From: Serinus canaria
Lineage: Eukaryota; Chordata; Aves; Passeriformes; Fringillidae
NCBI RefSeq assembly: GCF_022539315.1
Contig: NC_066316.1
Span: forward strand, 59,025,994 to 59,089,993
Direction of reading: 5' to 3'
DNA: 64,000 bases
The notes under the pieces are model-generated. The model was not told the origin of the DNA, did not search any database, and saw nothing but the letters and a program-made list of their open reading frames with translations. The translations under genes were made by a program, and so were the position numbers. Positions 39,331 to 52,400 of this stretch are shown in pieces (within the stretch, counting starts at the first letter, position 1; each line of letters starts with the position of its first letter).

Positions 39331-39350
39331 TCTGACAATGTCCATCTTGC

Positions 39351-42300
39351 TGTTTTACTCTTAAAAACTACTTTCTCAGATGCTTCAGGTATAATACTAT
39401 TTTAGGTAAAGTGTTAGTTCAAATACCTAACTGGTACTTGAAAAGCTGTGTGGAAATTCTCTGAGTGAGTTTTTTGGGTGTTGCAAAGGCTCAAGTAACT
39501 CTCTCATGACAGAACAGCTTGGTTTTAATCCAGAAACAAAGCTGGAAAGTTTTGCAGTGTATGTGTCTTTAATAAAACTAAAGAGAAACAAAAACATAGA
39601 ATAATAAATTTTTCATCTGTCAAAGCAAAGCTTCATGAATTTTAAATATTCTTATTAGAACAGCAAGATTCTGCTATAATGGGAATTCCACCTGTACCAT
39701 TTTCCTGGTTGCTTGCTATTAGTAGGGTATTAGCACTTTTTTATACAAGACAATGCGGCCATTAGATTTATTGCAAGCCCAAAGTTACAATTATTTCCAT
39801 TTTTCAGTAGCATAAAGTAAAATTACAGATTTTTTTTCTTTAACATATGCTTGCAGAGCATTATTAGCCTGAAATCATATGTAATTATGATAGCATACAG
39901 GGAACATGTACCACTATGTAGGAGTGAATTGGAATTGGGGATACTTGGGATGTTTCTGACTATGATTCATTATTTCTTTGTCTGGTTTGGAGAGCTTTGA
40001 GTGTGGTTTTTGTACCTTTGATCATGTCTATCTTATATGTGCAAACATTTGAACAGAAAATTTGGTCACTATCTAGATAGTAATTCTTTTTTCTTCAATA
40101 CTAATTATGAGCTAATTGAAGTAGTGATGTCAGTGGGCAGCCCTGTGTTCATGGATCATACTTTTGAACTATTTGCTCCTATTGTGGAACCTTTAAAAAG
40201 AAGAATGCACTTAAGAGGATGAGTATCTCTAGTCAGTATGGAGGTTGTGTTAAGGAACAGAAGTTGGGTTTTTATTTTCAGCAGTACATGTACTGTTGCA
40301 TGGTTTTTTCCCCTCTCCTCCAGTTTATGCTCTAAAGGTCTGGTTCATGGTATTTTCTCTCCTTCATCCTTTCAGCTCCAAACAAGCCCTTTGTAACCTC
40401 TTTTCCCCACTTGATTTTCTTCTGTTCTTTTTTTGTTTTCCCTTGACTTAAAGTAAACACTGCTGTTGTTTACAAAGTTCTGTGCTGCTGAAGAATTGAA
40501 GACGGCTTTCATTCTGCTAGTCATCACTAAAGAAACATTTGTAGTGAGTTGAGAGTGGTCTGATGGTTACATGCTGTGAAGTTATGCAAAACTTTTTGTC
40601 TCTGATGTGAGCAGTAAAATGTTACTTGATCCACAGCTGTATTTTTAAAATGCAACACTATTTTAGTATGGAAGGCTTCTTGTTGCTGTATGTGAAAGTG
40701 ATCACATTCAGCGCTCCAGCTGGAATTGAAGCAGACACCTCAGAATACTGTCGTTAAAAATAGGCAACATAACTATTGCTACAATGAGATAATCTAATAC
40801 AGGCCTTACATCAACATGATTGTAACATAAAGACTCTTATGTAGAATCAAGCTAAGTTTAATATGCTCCCATATTCAGCCAGCGCTTCTGACCTTTTCTT
40901 CTGAAAACAGCTGTTGCTTCTTTCACCCCCCTAGACTAAAAGAGATGCCTGGTAGGCTATTAAGGTGTATCTTCCTTTGCATGAAAAACCTCTCAGTTTT
41001 CTGACCTGTCTTTTTACTTGAAAAGCACTGCCATAGGCTACACTTACTTATCAATAGTACACATCAATTCACATGACAGAACTGTCTTTGCTGATACCCT
41101 GAAGGCCGCTAATTCTGCAAAGGGCTTGAGTAGTCTGCAAGAGTTTTACCAGTAATTCAGTGCTTTTCAGCCCAGTATTCAGTTTTGAAGTTTTTTCACT
41201 CATTTGTTTGTAGTTATTGTTTGGAATTATTTTTACACTTTGTTGTATTGCTGCTCTTCTTCAAAACACACTTGCCATTTTAGCGTGGAAGTTTTGAAGA
41301 ACTGAAAAGAAAGATCAAACTCTCCAAACTCTTAGCTTGCTGTTACACAGGGGGAAGTAGTAACAAGGGAAAAGTCACTGCATGTAGAGTGCATAGTTAC
41401 AGGGATCCTGGGCTTTGACTTTTACTAACTTTCCATTTCTGATGGCTAAAGGGAGCTTAACCTTTGTGGTGAGAACTATGAGAAAAGGAGGAATCTAAAG
41501 TAGCCTTTTTTTTTTTCCCCTTTGGGTCACTTATGTTTTTTGCTCTGCAGCCTTTTGTACCCTGGTAGGATAAGCTGTACTATTTCGCCTAAGGGGTAAT
41601 GCATATAGTTTTTTCTCTCAGAGCTGGTGGGGCTTTGTGGTTGTTTTTCTAGCTTCCTAGTGCAAGTGGTGATACTTAAAGGTCTGACTCCGAGCTAGTT
41701 ACTGAATAGCATGAAGTAGAGAAAGTGAGAAGTAATCAGACTTGCAGTCTGAAGTAAAGCAGCCTTGCTGCAGCTTTGTGCTTGCAAGATGTTTGAGGCA
41801 GCCTAGCAGTGTGTGATCAGTAAAATATTGATTTGTTTCCTGTAAATGGTTTTTATTTCCTGTCAATATTGGGACATTTTGATTTAAACATTTACCTTGG
41901 TCTGTGAAGCTAAAATATTTCTAAAACATCTTCACTGATTGTTGTTGATGTTGACTTAATACTCCTGTTTTTCTTATACAGTATTAATTAGAGGAATTAA
42001 TCTCTTCTGATTATGACTCTGTCATTGCCTACAGCAATACCATATTTTTTAACTGATCTCTCAGTTAAATAACTTTTCGCATTGAAATGGTTAGTTATAG
42101 TGATTTTCTAGAATCATTACTAACAGTTCACACAAGGGAGGATGCTGAAATAAAGCTGTAGATAGCCATCTGGAAAATAACTTTTTGAGAGAAATGTAAT
42201 GTGATGAAAATTATGATTCCTATATCTGCATTAAGAGATTTCTGAATGTTTTATAATTATTTTCTTTTTGGTGGTCTTGTGACTTTATTATCTGTGTTTG

Positions 42301-43591
42301 CACTGTAGCTTACATAAGCTCAGGAGAACAGAGTGTCGTTAAGTGAGGTATCTCCTGACCTTTCAGAAGAGTTTGAGATGCCATTGAGAGTTCTAAATCA
42401 GATCTGGTAAATTCTTGTAGTAAGATGTCACAGAACATTGACTTATTTCCTCTTCCCCATACAGTGTAAAAAATATTGTAACTTGATTTTTATTTTTATT
42501 TTCTACCGTGTTAAGAAAATTGAGCAGCTTAAGTTCTACAAAGCCAGCAAGTGAACTTGTCTGACGTATTTTGTGTTAGATACTTCTAAAATAGCCTACT
42601 GAACTTGGTATGTTCTTCAAAAGAATATATATGGAATTTGGCATAGTCAGTTCCCTGGGTGACACCATAGTGCTTTATATATTGCTTATATTTGAAGGTG
42701 TTTCTGTCTAAGCCATCATTGCATTTTGAAAGCGTCCCTTAGTACACAAATTGGAAGTAGAGGGACCACCCAGCTGTAAGTGAAGGTTATCATTTGATTT
42801 AGGACATGATGCTTCTTTTCCCATGCACAACTGATGTGTTCTTTGCTTCCAGGCTTAAGAGGTGACTATGCCTAGTAAACTGCCACAAATTCTCTGTGAC
42901 AGGACTACAGAAATGATGTTATGGGTTATTTGTAATCTGAGGAATTGTTGCAGCCCAAATTTCAGGGTGATTCTCTTAAGTTTTGTGTTAGGGTACATTC
43001 ATAACCAGTGTAAGCAGACTCAGTTTGAATACTTGCAAAACCAGCATGAATATTTGACCAAAATTGTCAAACTAGCAATTCAGGAGACAGAGTTGTGTTT
43101 TTTCAATCTACATCATCTGCTTTGCATTATTAGTTCATACACCTGCAGCAGGCACAGCTTTGCAGCTCTGTCTCTGCTTTTATGGTCAGCTAACTATTGA
43201 CATGTTTGAGTTGGAGATTCTTTGGGTTAAAAGCACAAATTAGTTTCCTTTCTGAACATGTAATGGTGGTGGATAGGGAGGAGATGGAAGAAACCCAGAA
43301 TGCAAACTCATAAGTCCTGCAAGATGAATAAACTGGATTTAGAGATCCCATCTATCTAATATCCACTGAAATTGTCTTATATTGCTAGATTTTCTTCTCC
43401 TAGCTTATTTCAAAAGATTTTTAATAATGATAATACTGTGGTAAAGCAAGAGACGAGCAGTAGAATTTTTAAATATAACTTTTTCATATATTTGAAATAT
43501 TGTTCCACTCATGTTCTTTCTCATGATTCCTCTTTTCATGCTCTTATGCTCCACTATACAATATTCAGTAATAGTTACAAGTAGTAATATG
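39351..43591 (+). other. Intron-like AT-rich stretch, nothing recognised
   Basis: No recognised repeat or RNA gene. A 112-codon + strand frame at 42862-43200 follows an AG-preceded region but shows no domain and ends at its own stop. I treat it as chance. Confidence 0.5.
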
Positions 43592-43848
43592 GGAATAATG
43601 GCTTTAAATTTAAAGAGGATAGGCATAGCTTAGATGTTAGGAAGAAGTTTTTACTGTGAGTATGATGGGGCACTGGAACTGGTGGCTATTGCCCAAAGAT
43701 GTTATGCATGTCCCATCCCTAGATGTGTTCAGGGCCAGGTTGGATGGGGCCCTGAGTGACCTGGTCTAGTGGGAAGTATCCCTGCCCATGGCAGGGGTTT
43801 GAAACTGCCTTTTAGGTCTCTTCCAACCCAAATAATTCTGTGAATACT
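43592..43848 (+). mobile_element. CR1 LINE 3'-end fragment (sense)
   Basis: The segment carries the typical CR1 3' blocks in order: TTAGGAAGAAGTTTTTACTG, GGTTGGATGGGGCCCTGAG, CCTGCCCATGGCAGGGGTT, TCTTCCAACCCAAATAATTC, and the terminal ATTCTGTGAA. The purine-rich lead-in near 43600-43620 is also typical. A degraded, 5'-truncated copy without coding capacity, lying on the same strand as the presumed host transcript. Confidence 0.9.
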
Positions 43849-44682
43849 GGAATACTAGCCTCTCAAAGCTAGTGATAACAAATATGTTGTTGACCTTCTT
43901 GTAATCCTCCTCAGCATTCATTTCAGGTTTACCTGAAAGCATGTGATCTTCCAATATTTGAAACTGAGTTGCAGTGGAAGAATTTATGAGGCATGATCTT
44001 CCATGACTTTTTCATGCTTTCCTTTATAACAAAATATCAGCTTTTTCCCCCTGCCACTTATGTTTGTTCTGTCAGTTTGTTTTCTTATATTATTCCCTGA
44101 GTATACTTGATGCTGAACCATCCAGATTATCACTGGATATGTATTTATTTTGCATGGCTGGTAGGGTCTGACAGTAAAGCTAGTAAGGCAAATAAAGTAG
44201 GTTTACTTATGGGTTTATACTAGACACTCTTCACTAATTGAGATTTCTTTCCGACCAAACTGGCTTTACATGTCCTGTATAAATTAAGTATAATTGAGAC
44301 CTCTGGACCATTGCTAAATTTAGTTCAAATTGACCATTGAACTTAAACATTACTAAAGAAGAATGACAAACAGATGAACAGGCAGTATGATTGCATAGAG
44401 CTTATTTCTGTAGGAAACCCAGCCAACAACTGTAATGTTTCAAACAGCATTCTTGTTGGAGTTCAATATAATCTTTTCCAACCTGTTCCTAACACATGGT
44501 GATGGTTGATATTTCTTGTTCTCAGTTTGATTAGATTAATAGCTGGTTTTCTGATATCTTTGGCCCTTTTGCCTGCTTTTTACTTTTAAGAGTCCTTAAT
44601 ACTTCTGGTAAAAGTGAGTGTTTGTAGACTGCCTTTTGCTGTCAGGCAAAGTTCTGCTGCTATATAAGCTCTGTTGTTCATT
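43849..44682 (+). other. AT-rich spacer between two CR1 fragments
   Basis: No feature recognised. Confidence 0.5.
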
Positions 44683-44978
44683 GGATCATATAATTTTTCG
44701 GGTTAGAAAAGGCCTTTCAGATTATTAAATCCAACTGTTAGGTTAACACTGCCAAATCCACCACCAAACCATGTCCCCAAGCACCACATCTCCAAGTCTT
44801 TTAATACTTCCAGAGATGGTGACAACCATGTCCCTGGGCAGCCTGTTTCAGTGCCTGGCCATCCTTTCAGCAAAGAGATTATCCTTTCTATCCAATCTTA
44901 ACCTCCCCTGGTGCAACCTATTTTATTTGTTGTTACTTGGGAGGCAAACACTCATCTTGCTTGCAACCTCTGTTCCAA
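44683..44978 (-). mobile_element. CR1 LINE fragment (antisense)
   Basis: On the + strand the element appears as the reverse complement of a CR1 3' region: the degraded terminal signature at about 44683, then TCCAACTGTTAGGTTAACACTG, CACCAAACCATGTCCC, CCCTGGGCAGCCTGTTTCAG and TTACTTGGGAGGCAAACACT. It belongs to a different CR1 subfamily or a longer-preserved 3' region than the copy at 43592. Noncoding and inactive. Confidence 0.9.
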
Positions 44979-46581
44979 AAACCACGTCAGCTGTTTTCCT
45001 ATATCCTCTCTAAGATTTTATGTTCACGCTGCTGAATATAATTTAGCAACTGAAGTCTCTGACAGCTTGTTATGAGTGAAAGGTCTTATTTCCTCTTTTT
45101 TTTGCAAAGAGGAAAAGATGCTAACTAGCAGAATGATGTTGCAAGTTAGGGAAAATACAGTTTTGATTGTTACCTTAGCAACACTGAAGTAATTTGCTGG
45201 GTATCTTTCAGTACTGGGAAACTCAACTCAGACCTATATGACAACTTTTTCTTCTTTGAAATCCTTATTATGAAAGTAAGAGTTTTCTTAAGTGTATTAA
45301 GATTATTTTTGACACTGTTTTAATGCTGTATCAGTATTATCAGTATCTCCTTCACGTTGTTTTTGCAACAGATCTATTGAATGTATTGTTAGCTACCTCT
45401 AGGTTTTCCTTAATGAGGAGTATTTCGAAATTCTAGCCTTGGTTTGTGTAGTATTTTGCAAGCATCATTCAGGGTAGTATACTAAATAAATTACTGAACA
45501 TTGCCATGCTACAGTAATGAAGTAAGCTTGGGAGTCCCTGTACTATTGTCTGTTATTCGATTCCCTGATACACAGATTTGCTTTTCTACTACTTTGGCCT
45601 TTGTAAGTAACAGAAGCTATCCCTCAACTTACATATGTCCAGCTTTCTAATTAAACTTTCTGACTGAAAATTTGTAGAAAATTTTTCTACTCCTTATTTT
45701 AACCAAGGGCATGCCATGATTCAAGTGTAAAACCCCTAATCCTTCACAGGTGTTCCCTTGCTGTTTCTGCCCAGGAGAGAGGCTACTAGTACAGCTTGCG
45801 ATGGAGTGAGCCCAGCAACAACTGGGAACCATGTCCACCAACAAATCCAGCCCTCCCACATGCTTTGAAGTGTTTCATGGGGGTAACATGAGGCAGAGAC
45901 TCTCTTAGATTCCAAAACTTGCCCTGGTGATTGTCATCTGAGTTACTAAGAAAATACAGAATATGCTCGATCAAATTAACTTGAGTATTCCAGTCAGAGA
46001 ATTAACTGAGCTTCTTGTAAATGTGAATGGCGTGCTGTTTCTTTTTCTCTGGCCTTAAGCATGTGGGAAAGAAGATCATTTCTAAGCAAAGGGAAAAGGA
46101 AATTGTCTCATATTTATTAAATCCTTTTCCTATCAGGAAGTATGCATCAGGATTATATGCTTGGCAAGCTAGAGTACATATTTTGGCACATTTTTCTCTT
46201 TGTAACTTTAACAGCCTGCCAGCATTGCAGGCAGCACTAGCAGCAGTCTGTGTCCCAGACAGTTTTGATTATAAATCCCAGTCTCTGCAGCGGGGCAGAA
46301 AGCTCTATGGGGATGGGTTCTGTTTGGTCTCCTTGGCTCCTTTTCCTTCCCAAGTGCACTGGGGAAAGAGAGGGTGGGGATAGATGGAGAAGGCAAGATG
46401 ATGGTCATGCTTCTGGTTAACTCCCTCTGCATCCTAGTTAAGTATCCCATGAATAAATATCCTGTGTAAATCTGAGGAGAGTCCAGGCTTGTTGTGATGG
46501 AACTGACGGTCTGCAATCTAATTGTATCTGAAAGATCTCTAATAAACCATTGTTTGAGTGCACCAACCCCCAGAATTACAG

Positions 46582-46656
46582 ATGGCATTGCCCACACAGG
46601 CATTCCAGAAATTGTGGACACAGTCTTTTCTTGGTTATCAAATGAAAAGTTAAAGG
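46582..46656 (+). other. Candidate exon with a strong donor site (low confidence)
   Basis: An acceptor-like AATTACAG ends at 46581, and a near-consensus donor AAAGG|GTAAGTAT starts at 46657, bounding 75 bases. Only one + frame is open throughout; it would encode a peptide including IAHTGIPEIVDTVFSWLSNE. The polypyrimidine tract before the acceptor is weak (CACCAACCCCCAGAATTACAG is C-rich but A-interrupted). It lies on the strand of the presumed host gene, 19 kb after the CpG island. I do not recognise the peptide, and the weak acceptor lowers confidence. Confidence 0.22.
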
Positions 46657-49434
46657 GTAAGTATCTTTTAAAGTTCTGTTGGGACCAAACATAATGTTGT
46701 GAACTTTAGTCCTCTGTCAGTGCTCAGACCTGTATTGTTAATTGTGCCATTTGAGGTGACAGTGTCTTCCCCATTTACACAAGAATGAGGAAAAAATAGC
46801 CGAGCATCTTTATGTTTGTTGTGAAGATTTTCTGTGAGCTGATGGCCATGCTACTGAAATAATTTACATTTTTTAAATAAATAAAACTGAATTGTGAAGG
46901 GAGGCAAATGAGGAAGAGTAGATGTCCTTGTATGGGAAAAATTCTGAGGAAAAGGCTGGATGTCCAACTACCCTTTGGTTTTCAAGAAGAATTCAGTACC
47001 TGTAGTGCTTGTTTCTTTCAGCTACTCAGAGTGATTACATAAGCATGCTTAATAAGGTAGCTAAAGTGTTACGTTAATACAGTTTGAGCGTTATGTCAAC
47101 TTCTTGTTCTTCCAAGTCATTTGAATAGAATACAGCTCTGAAATTTTATGGGAACATTCCATCTACAAATCCATTTTATCATCATTCTGTGGAATGAGTA
47201 TGGAGAGTAGCAAATCCTGGAATTTCATATGTCTTTCCAACTTATGTCTTCAAGCAACTTTTATTGCATTTAAAACTTGTTTTAAAATGTGTAAATCTTA
47301 CATATTAAAATCTAGGATATTCCCTTTAATATTGAAGTTAATGTTTTTAGTGGATGGGAGAGAAATGTGTAAGGAATATTTTGACTAATTTTTGGATTGT
47401 AAACTGATTTTATGAAGCAATTAAGTTACATATTTGGGTTTTGGTTAAGATGGACTTTTTTCTGGAAATATTTTTTTTAAAGCCAGCCAGTTTCTTCTAA
47501 CACTAAAGAGATTTAAAGTTAGTATCTTAATAAAAAATGGAAGCTTATCTACTGACATTCTTTTTAACCTCATGTAAGCTATACATTGGGGTCTGTTTTT
47601 ATGGCATGTAAATTTCCTGTCTACCTATTTGGTTGTGTGAAATGCCTGACACAAATTGTTGGTGCTCCTAGCTTAGTTTTATTGTATCTATTGGTCTGTG
47701 GTTTGATCTCAGATGTAGCTTTTTAAGTCTGGAACAAGGAAAGCTGAAGTTACAAAGAGTGAAAAGTCTGGTTACCTTGCATATAGAAGCTACTCTTTGT
47801 AATGCAAAGGAATTGGTTTAACAAAACAAATTATTTCTTTTTCCTCAAGGGCAAACTGAAGTGCTGCCAATAGAAGGACTCTTGAAATAACTTCAGTCTT
47901 CCACAGTTTCTTTGTATCTGCCACATGTGGAGTGTTTTGTATCTTTTTCTAATCAAGGTATTGAAAGAGACTTTGTCATGAAGATAAAGGAGGGTTGTTT
48001 TTTTTTTTTTTTTAATCTAGTATGGAATCTGAAATTGATTTCATAACATCACAAACATGTCAAAGCTGTTTCCTGATGATATTTTACAACACTCGATTTC
48101 TCTGTACAGAGATTCAAGAAGTTGATTCCCAAAGGCAGTATCACAACTTGTCAAGGTTGGTTTTTACCTCTAGGTATCTACCTTGAGTCAAGAATCCTGA
48201 TCTCATTTCTGAGGACTTGGTATTTCACCAGAGATTGTAAATATAGGCAAGGAAAGAAAATTACTTAAATTTAGTTGTATCATGTAGATCATTAAGTGAG
48301 TTGGTGTTAATTAGCAGAAAAGTGTTATTGTGATTTCCCAGACTGTCTCCACTGTGTGTGTAGCATGAAAACAAACAGAAAGGTTTGTTTGATTCCTTGT
48401 TGTAAGTCCTTTGGCAGCAGTTCTTCATTTAGGAAGCTTCTGCCACTGTACCCAGTTCTGTATTCTGTCTTTTCCTTACCACATTAAGAGACTGCTGCTT
48501 CAACTTTCTTCACACATCCTACAGAAAGATTGTCTCTTGTTTATTTCCATTTGCTATTTAGGTTCTTCTCGTTAAACAGCATATCTGAAATCATTCATTC
48601 TAGATATTAGCTGGGGAGTCACATATTAAACCAAAGTTGTAATGAGCAGTTTTAGCCTTACTAGGTGGTACCTAGTAGAAGAAGAGGGAATATCCTTCTT
48701 CCAGGTAGGGAATTGCTGTTCATTCAGTTAGTTAAAAATTAGCTTGGTTATGAATGGGCACACTTGATGTACACTGCAATGAAAAATTTAATGAAAGAGC
48801 ATGGTAGGCAATTTTTTTTGGGGGGGGGCACCAATTGAGGCTAGATTTAACTGAATGGATACCATAGTTTAAAAAAAGGTAGAATCCTTTTTACCAATTC
48901 AATCATGCACTTGTTTATTATTCCTGAATGCAAGTAACAATACTTACTGCTGTGATAATGCACAAAAATAACTCTTTGAAATTATTACTGAAAATACTTT
49001 ATGGCTGTGACATAATTCTGGCTGAGCTGCAAAGCTCTTTATGACTGACAGATTGTGGATAATAGTGGAGTACAATTTTTAAACACTTAAAGAATGAGCC
49101 TATGGCTGAGAAGTACCGGCAAGTTGTAGATACTGCAGATACCAAGAAGAGTGTTGAAGGGAAATGCAGATGTTATTACAGTAGTTTTTATAATATATAT
49201 GTATGCCCTGAGTCTCTGTAAAATGCAGGTAGCTGATGGCAGCAGTTCAGTTAAGTATAGCTGTAAGCAGAGGGACAGCTGTAAAGGGATGAAGAATTTA
49301 TAGTATAGCTTTGTAGAGTAATTGCAAGCTTAATGCAGAAGAATGTCTCCTGAGGCGCTTCAGGAGGTTCAAGTGAAATAATTCACAGTGAATTTAGCAG
49401 TAGCTGGAAACAAACTAACTTCTTGTTTTGTTTC

Positions 49435-49452
49435 AGTAGTAGTAGTAGTAGC
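49435..49452 (+). repeat. AGT trinucleotide microsatellite, about six units
   Basis: An uninterrupted AGT run following TTTC. A short simple repeat, likely polymorphic in length. Confidence 0.85.
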
Positions 49453-52400
49453 AGCCTGCTTTCCTTCTTCTCACACCCCCCAAATAATGGAGTTTAACTG
49501 AAGTGCTTTGATAGGAATGATCATACAAAAGTTTGCCGAACAGCTGGGGATTTATAACCAAAAGTTAACGCTGAGGGCAAAGTCATAGTTTTAATGTTAT
49601 TAGAAGGAGGAGGTATAAACAAAATTTGCCTTTGTTTTATGCTTTGCTTAACAGTTTTTGTCACTGAATTATCTGTAGGTGGGGCTGATAAGGGCAGCAA
49701 AACCTCAGTCTAAAACTAAAGGATAAGATTCTCTGGGTGGAGGCTGTTTTGTCTGCTTTGGCACAAAGGCTGCAGGAATGGCTGAGGGTGCTGATGCTGA
49801 GTGTGGTCTGCTGCCCACTCTGCCTCTGCATCCTGCTCTGTCCTGTCCCTGGATTTATGATGGTGAGGAAGGGTAAGACAACGGTGTGTTGTTGCAATAG
49901 CTCTCTGTTGCAAAAGGCAAAGGCAAGCTAGAGCAAAGCTTAATTCCTGCACTATCCTTAGCTCTCTTTCTTTCCTGGTTGAAGGTGGTCAGGTTCCTGG
50001 CAAGCTGTCAGTGGCTGGTAATTTGGATAGAGAGAAGTCACAATAACAGTAGTGAGGGTGGGGTTATCACTAAACTATTGAAGAAAGGATGGAAGGTGGA
50101 GCTGGTACTGGTGCTGCAGCAAAAATCAATTTAACTGGAAAAACCTAGTTTTCTTAGTACTCCTGGGAGTACTAATTTGTGCTGCCTTGTCCCCAGACTT
50201 TCAAAGGAATGGTGTTACTCAGTCATGAGACTGATGCCTCTTAACAAAATAGACAAAAACTAAATATCAGCTATGCTTAAAAGTATCTTTATTATTTACT
50301 TTTGAAAATGCATTCATAATAAGTGATATACATTTCTCTGATAGCTTTTCTTAAAATAAGCTTCCTTTTTATACTTTGGCTTATCAGGATGTTAGGATAA
50401 AGGGTTGAAGGAACCTTGAAAAGCTTTAGTTTTTCAATAATGTGTACAAAACTTAAAGCTAAGGTAATTTGAGAAATGTGGTGCTTGACCTATGATACCG
50501 CTCTAGTTTGCTGTTAGAATTGGAGGAACTAGCCAAACCAGTAAATCCACTGTGTAGAAAACAGTATTCTGGAAAAAAACCTTCAAGAAATCCTTTATAA
50601 ATCAAATAAATATGTTACCTACTGTGAAAGTCTTCAATTTCTCAAAAAAGGGTCAGTGCAGAGTTCTTATACTGGAATTTATTCCAGTCTTATACTGGAC
50701 TAAAGATGGTTGTGTCATGACAATAGAAAACTTTTTACTACTTAAGATTTCACTTCTCCAATTCACTTCTTTCTAATATTTCTGGAGGGATGAAATGTTC
50801 ACCTTTAAGATTGTTTTCTACTGATAGTACAACCATTTGAAAGTCATTAATATTTATTGTACCTTGGATGCCAGTCTTGGAGTTGCCCTGACAATGAGTT
50901 CTGAGACAATCAAATGTATCTCCTATCACTTCTAATGCATGGAGTGGCATAGAAAGATACTTTTCAGTTTTTGCAATACACTATGCTCAAACTGGAACTG
51001 ATTATATATTTATATTGTATTCCAAAGGCAGCTGTGTGTTAGAGATATTGATAAGTCAGTCATTGCAAAGTAATGTGCTGTGTATCCTTGGATGAAACAA
51101 GTTTTCCTTGAAAATTTTATTTCTGTGGAATAACTCTCTCATTGGTGTGTGTAGTCAGATGCAAACCGTTGCATTATGTCAGTCTATGCAATTTTTGGAA
51201 AGGAGATTAGGAGAATCTCTCTTGGGTATGGATTTATTCACTTCATTTTTTTCCTTATAGCAAGTATTCTCTCTATTATATTGAAATTTTCAGAAATAGC
51301 CATCATTTTAAATGGACATTGAAATGGACGTGGTTTAACAGTCAGTAGGAAACTAAATTGTTCGTAGTTGTTTAGTGCCATCCTAAAGCAACACTGCTGT
51401 TAAAGTGTCAGTAAACTTCATTGCTCCATGGTTTCACACCAAGATTTTTGTTTACTGAGAATTCAGGAGTTGCAGACTCTTTCTTGAGAGGGAAGCATCG
51501 TCAGTAATTCATGAGTGGGACTGCTGAGTGCAGTGTGTCCACTCTTACCTCCAGATGATCCTGTGATGTCCCTATGGCTAGTGGTGATTTAGGTGACCCT
51601 GTCTGCCATTGTGATAGCCTGATACTGATAATTCATTTGGAAGGGGACTCTCTTCTAGGCTGCCAAAAGATACATTACCTGTAGTTGTGGACTGCCTGGG
51701 ACCACACTGTTGCTCAAGGGTAAAAGTTAGTTAGCTTCTGTAAGTCTTATTTATATAAATACATTTGACTTGTGCTTAAGTCCATAGAGAATATTTGAAA
51801 AACACATTACAGTTCAGACTTAATTCTGAAACCGAAGACTTCTATGAAAGTGACAACTGACAGTTTCTGGGAGTTTATAGATAGCCTGTATTAAATATCT
51901 GTATAAGGGTATATATAGGAGGGACATTGCAGTCAGTGCTTTCTCATAGGAAACAGCTTGTAGTTGGTGAGGTAGCAGAGGCACAAAGATAAACAGTTAA
52001 CAAACCAATGATCAAACCACCTTTTTTTTGAAGAGAAGCCTGATAGCCTAATTTTGTGGATGAGATTGCTGGAGTGGACTTTTGTCTTGCTTTGTTTTGT
52101 TTAGAATTTATATCTATTAATTGAAAAGTGTCAGAATTACATTTTCAGTGTGGTGTGTGAGTCCCAAATGTGAGCATTGCTGAGTTAGATGTTCTAACTG
52201 TGGCAGGCTTGGTGTATTTGCTTATAGAGGCACTGATGTGTCTGACCTAATTGGGTCATAAATTCCAGCTTTTGTTCTCAGCCTTTTTCTGAGGGCTCAT
52301 CAGACTTTAATACTGATTGCTGCATGAAATATTGGTTCTCACCGAGTACTCTGGAAAAGTCAACAATGGTAACCTTTGGAGCTTGAAAAGATCTTGAAAA

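Larger units (their letters stand above)
36591..39350 (-). mobile_element. ERV-L-like endogenous retrovirus remnant, 5'-truncated, minus strand
   Basis: Read on the minus strand the order is: tail of reverse transcriptase (about 39330-38999), RNase H (about 38720-38400), integrase (about 38180-37430), a short 3' internal segment and one LTR (37035-36591). This is the pol-to-LTR order of an ERV-L element. The gap between integrase and the LTR is only a few hundred bases, so there is no room for env, which fits the env-less ERV-L group. Gag, protease, most of reverse transcriptase and the 5' LTR are absent. Several stops and frameshifts break every domain, so the copy is inactive. Its orientation is opposite to the transcription inferred from the CpG island, as is common for retained intronic ERVs. 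Confidence 0.85.

Noticed and set aside
44683..45013. 80-codon + strand frame at 44771-45013
   Set aside because: It is antisense to a CR1 fragment; the apparent proline/leucine-rich peptide is a shadow.
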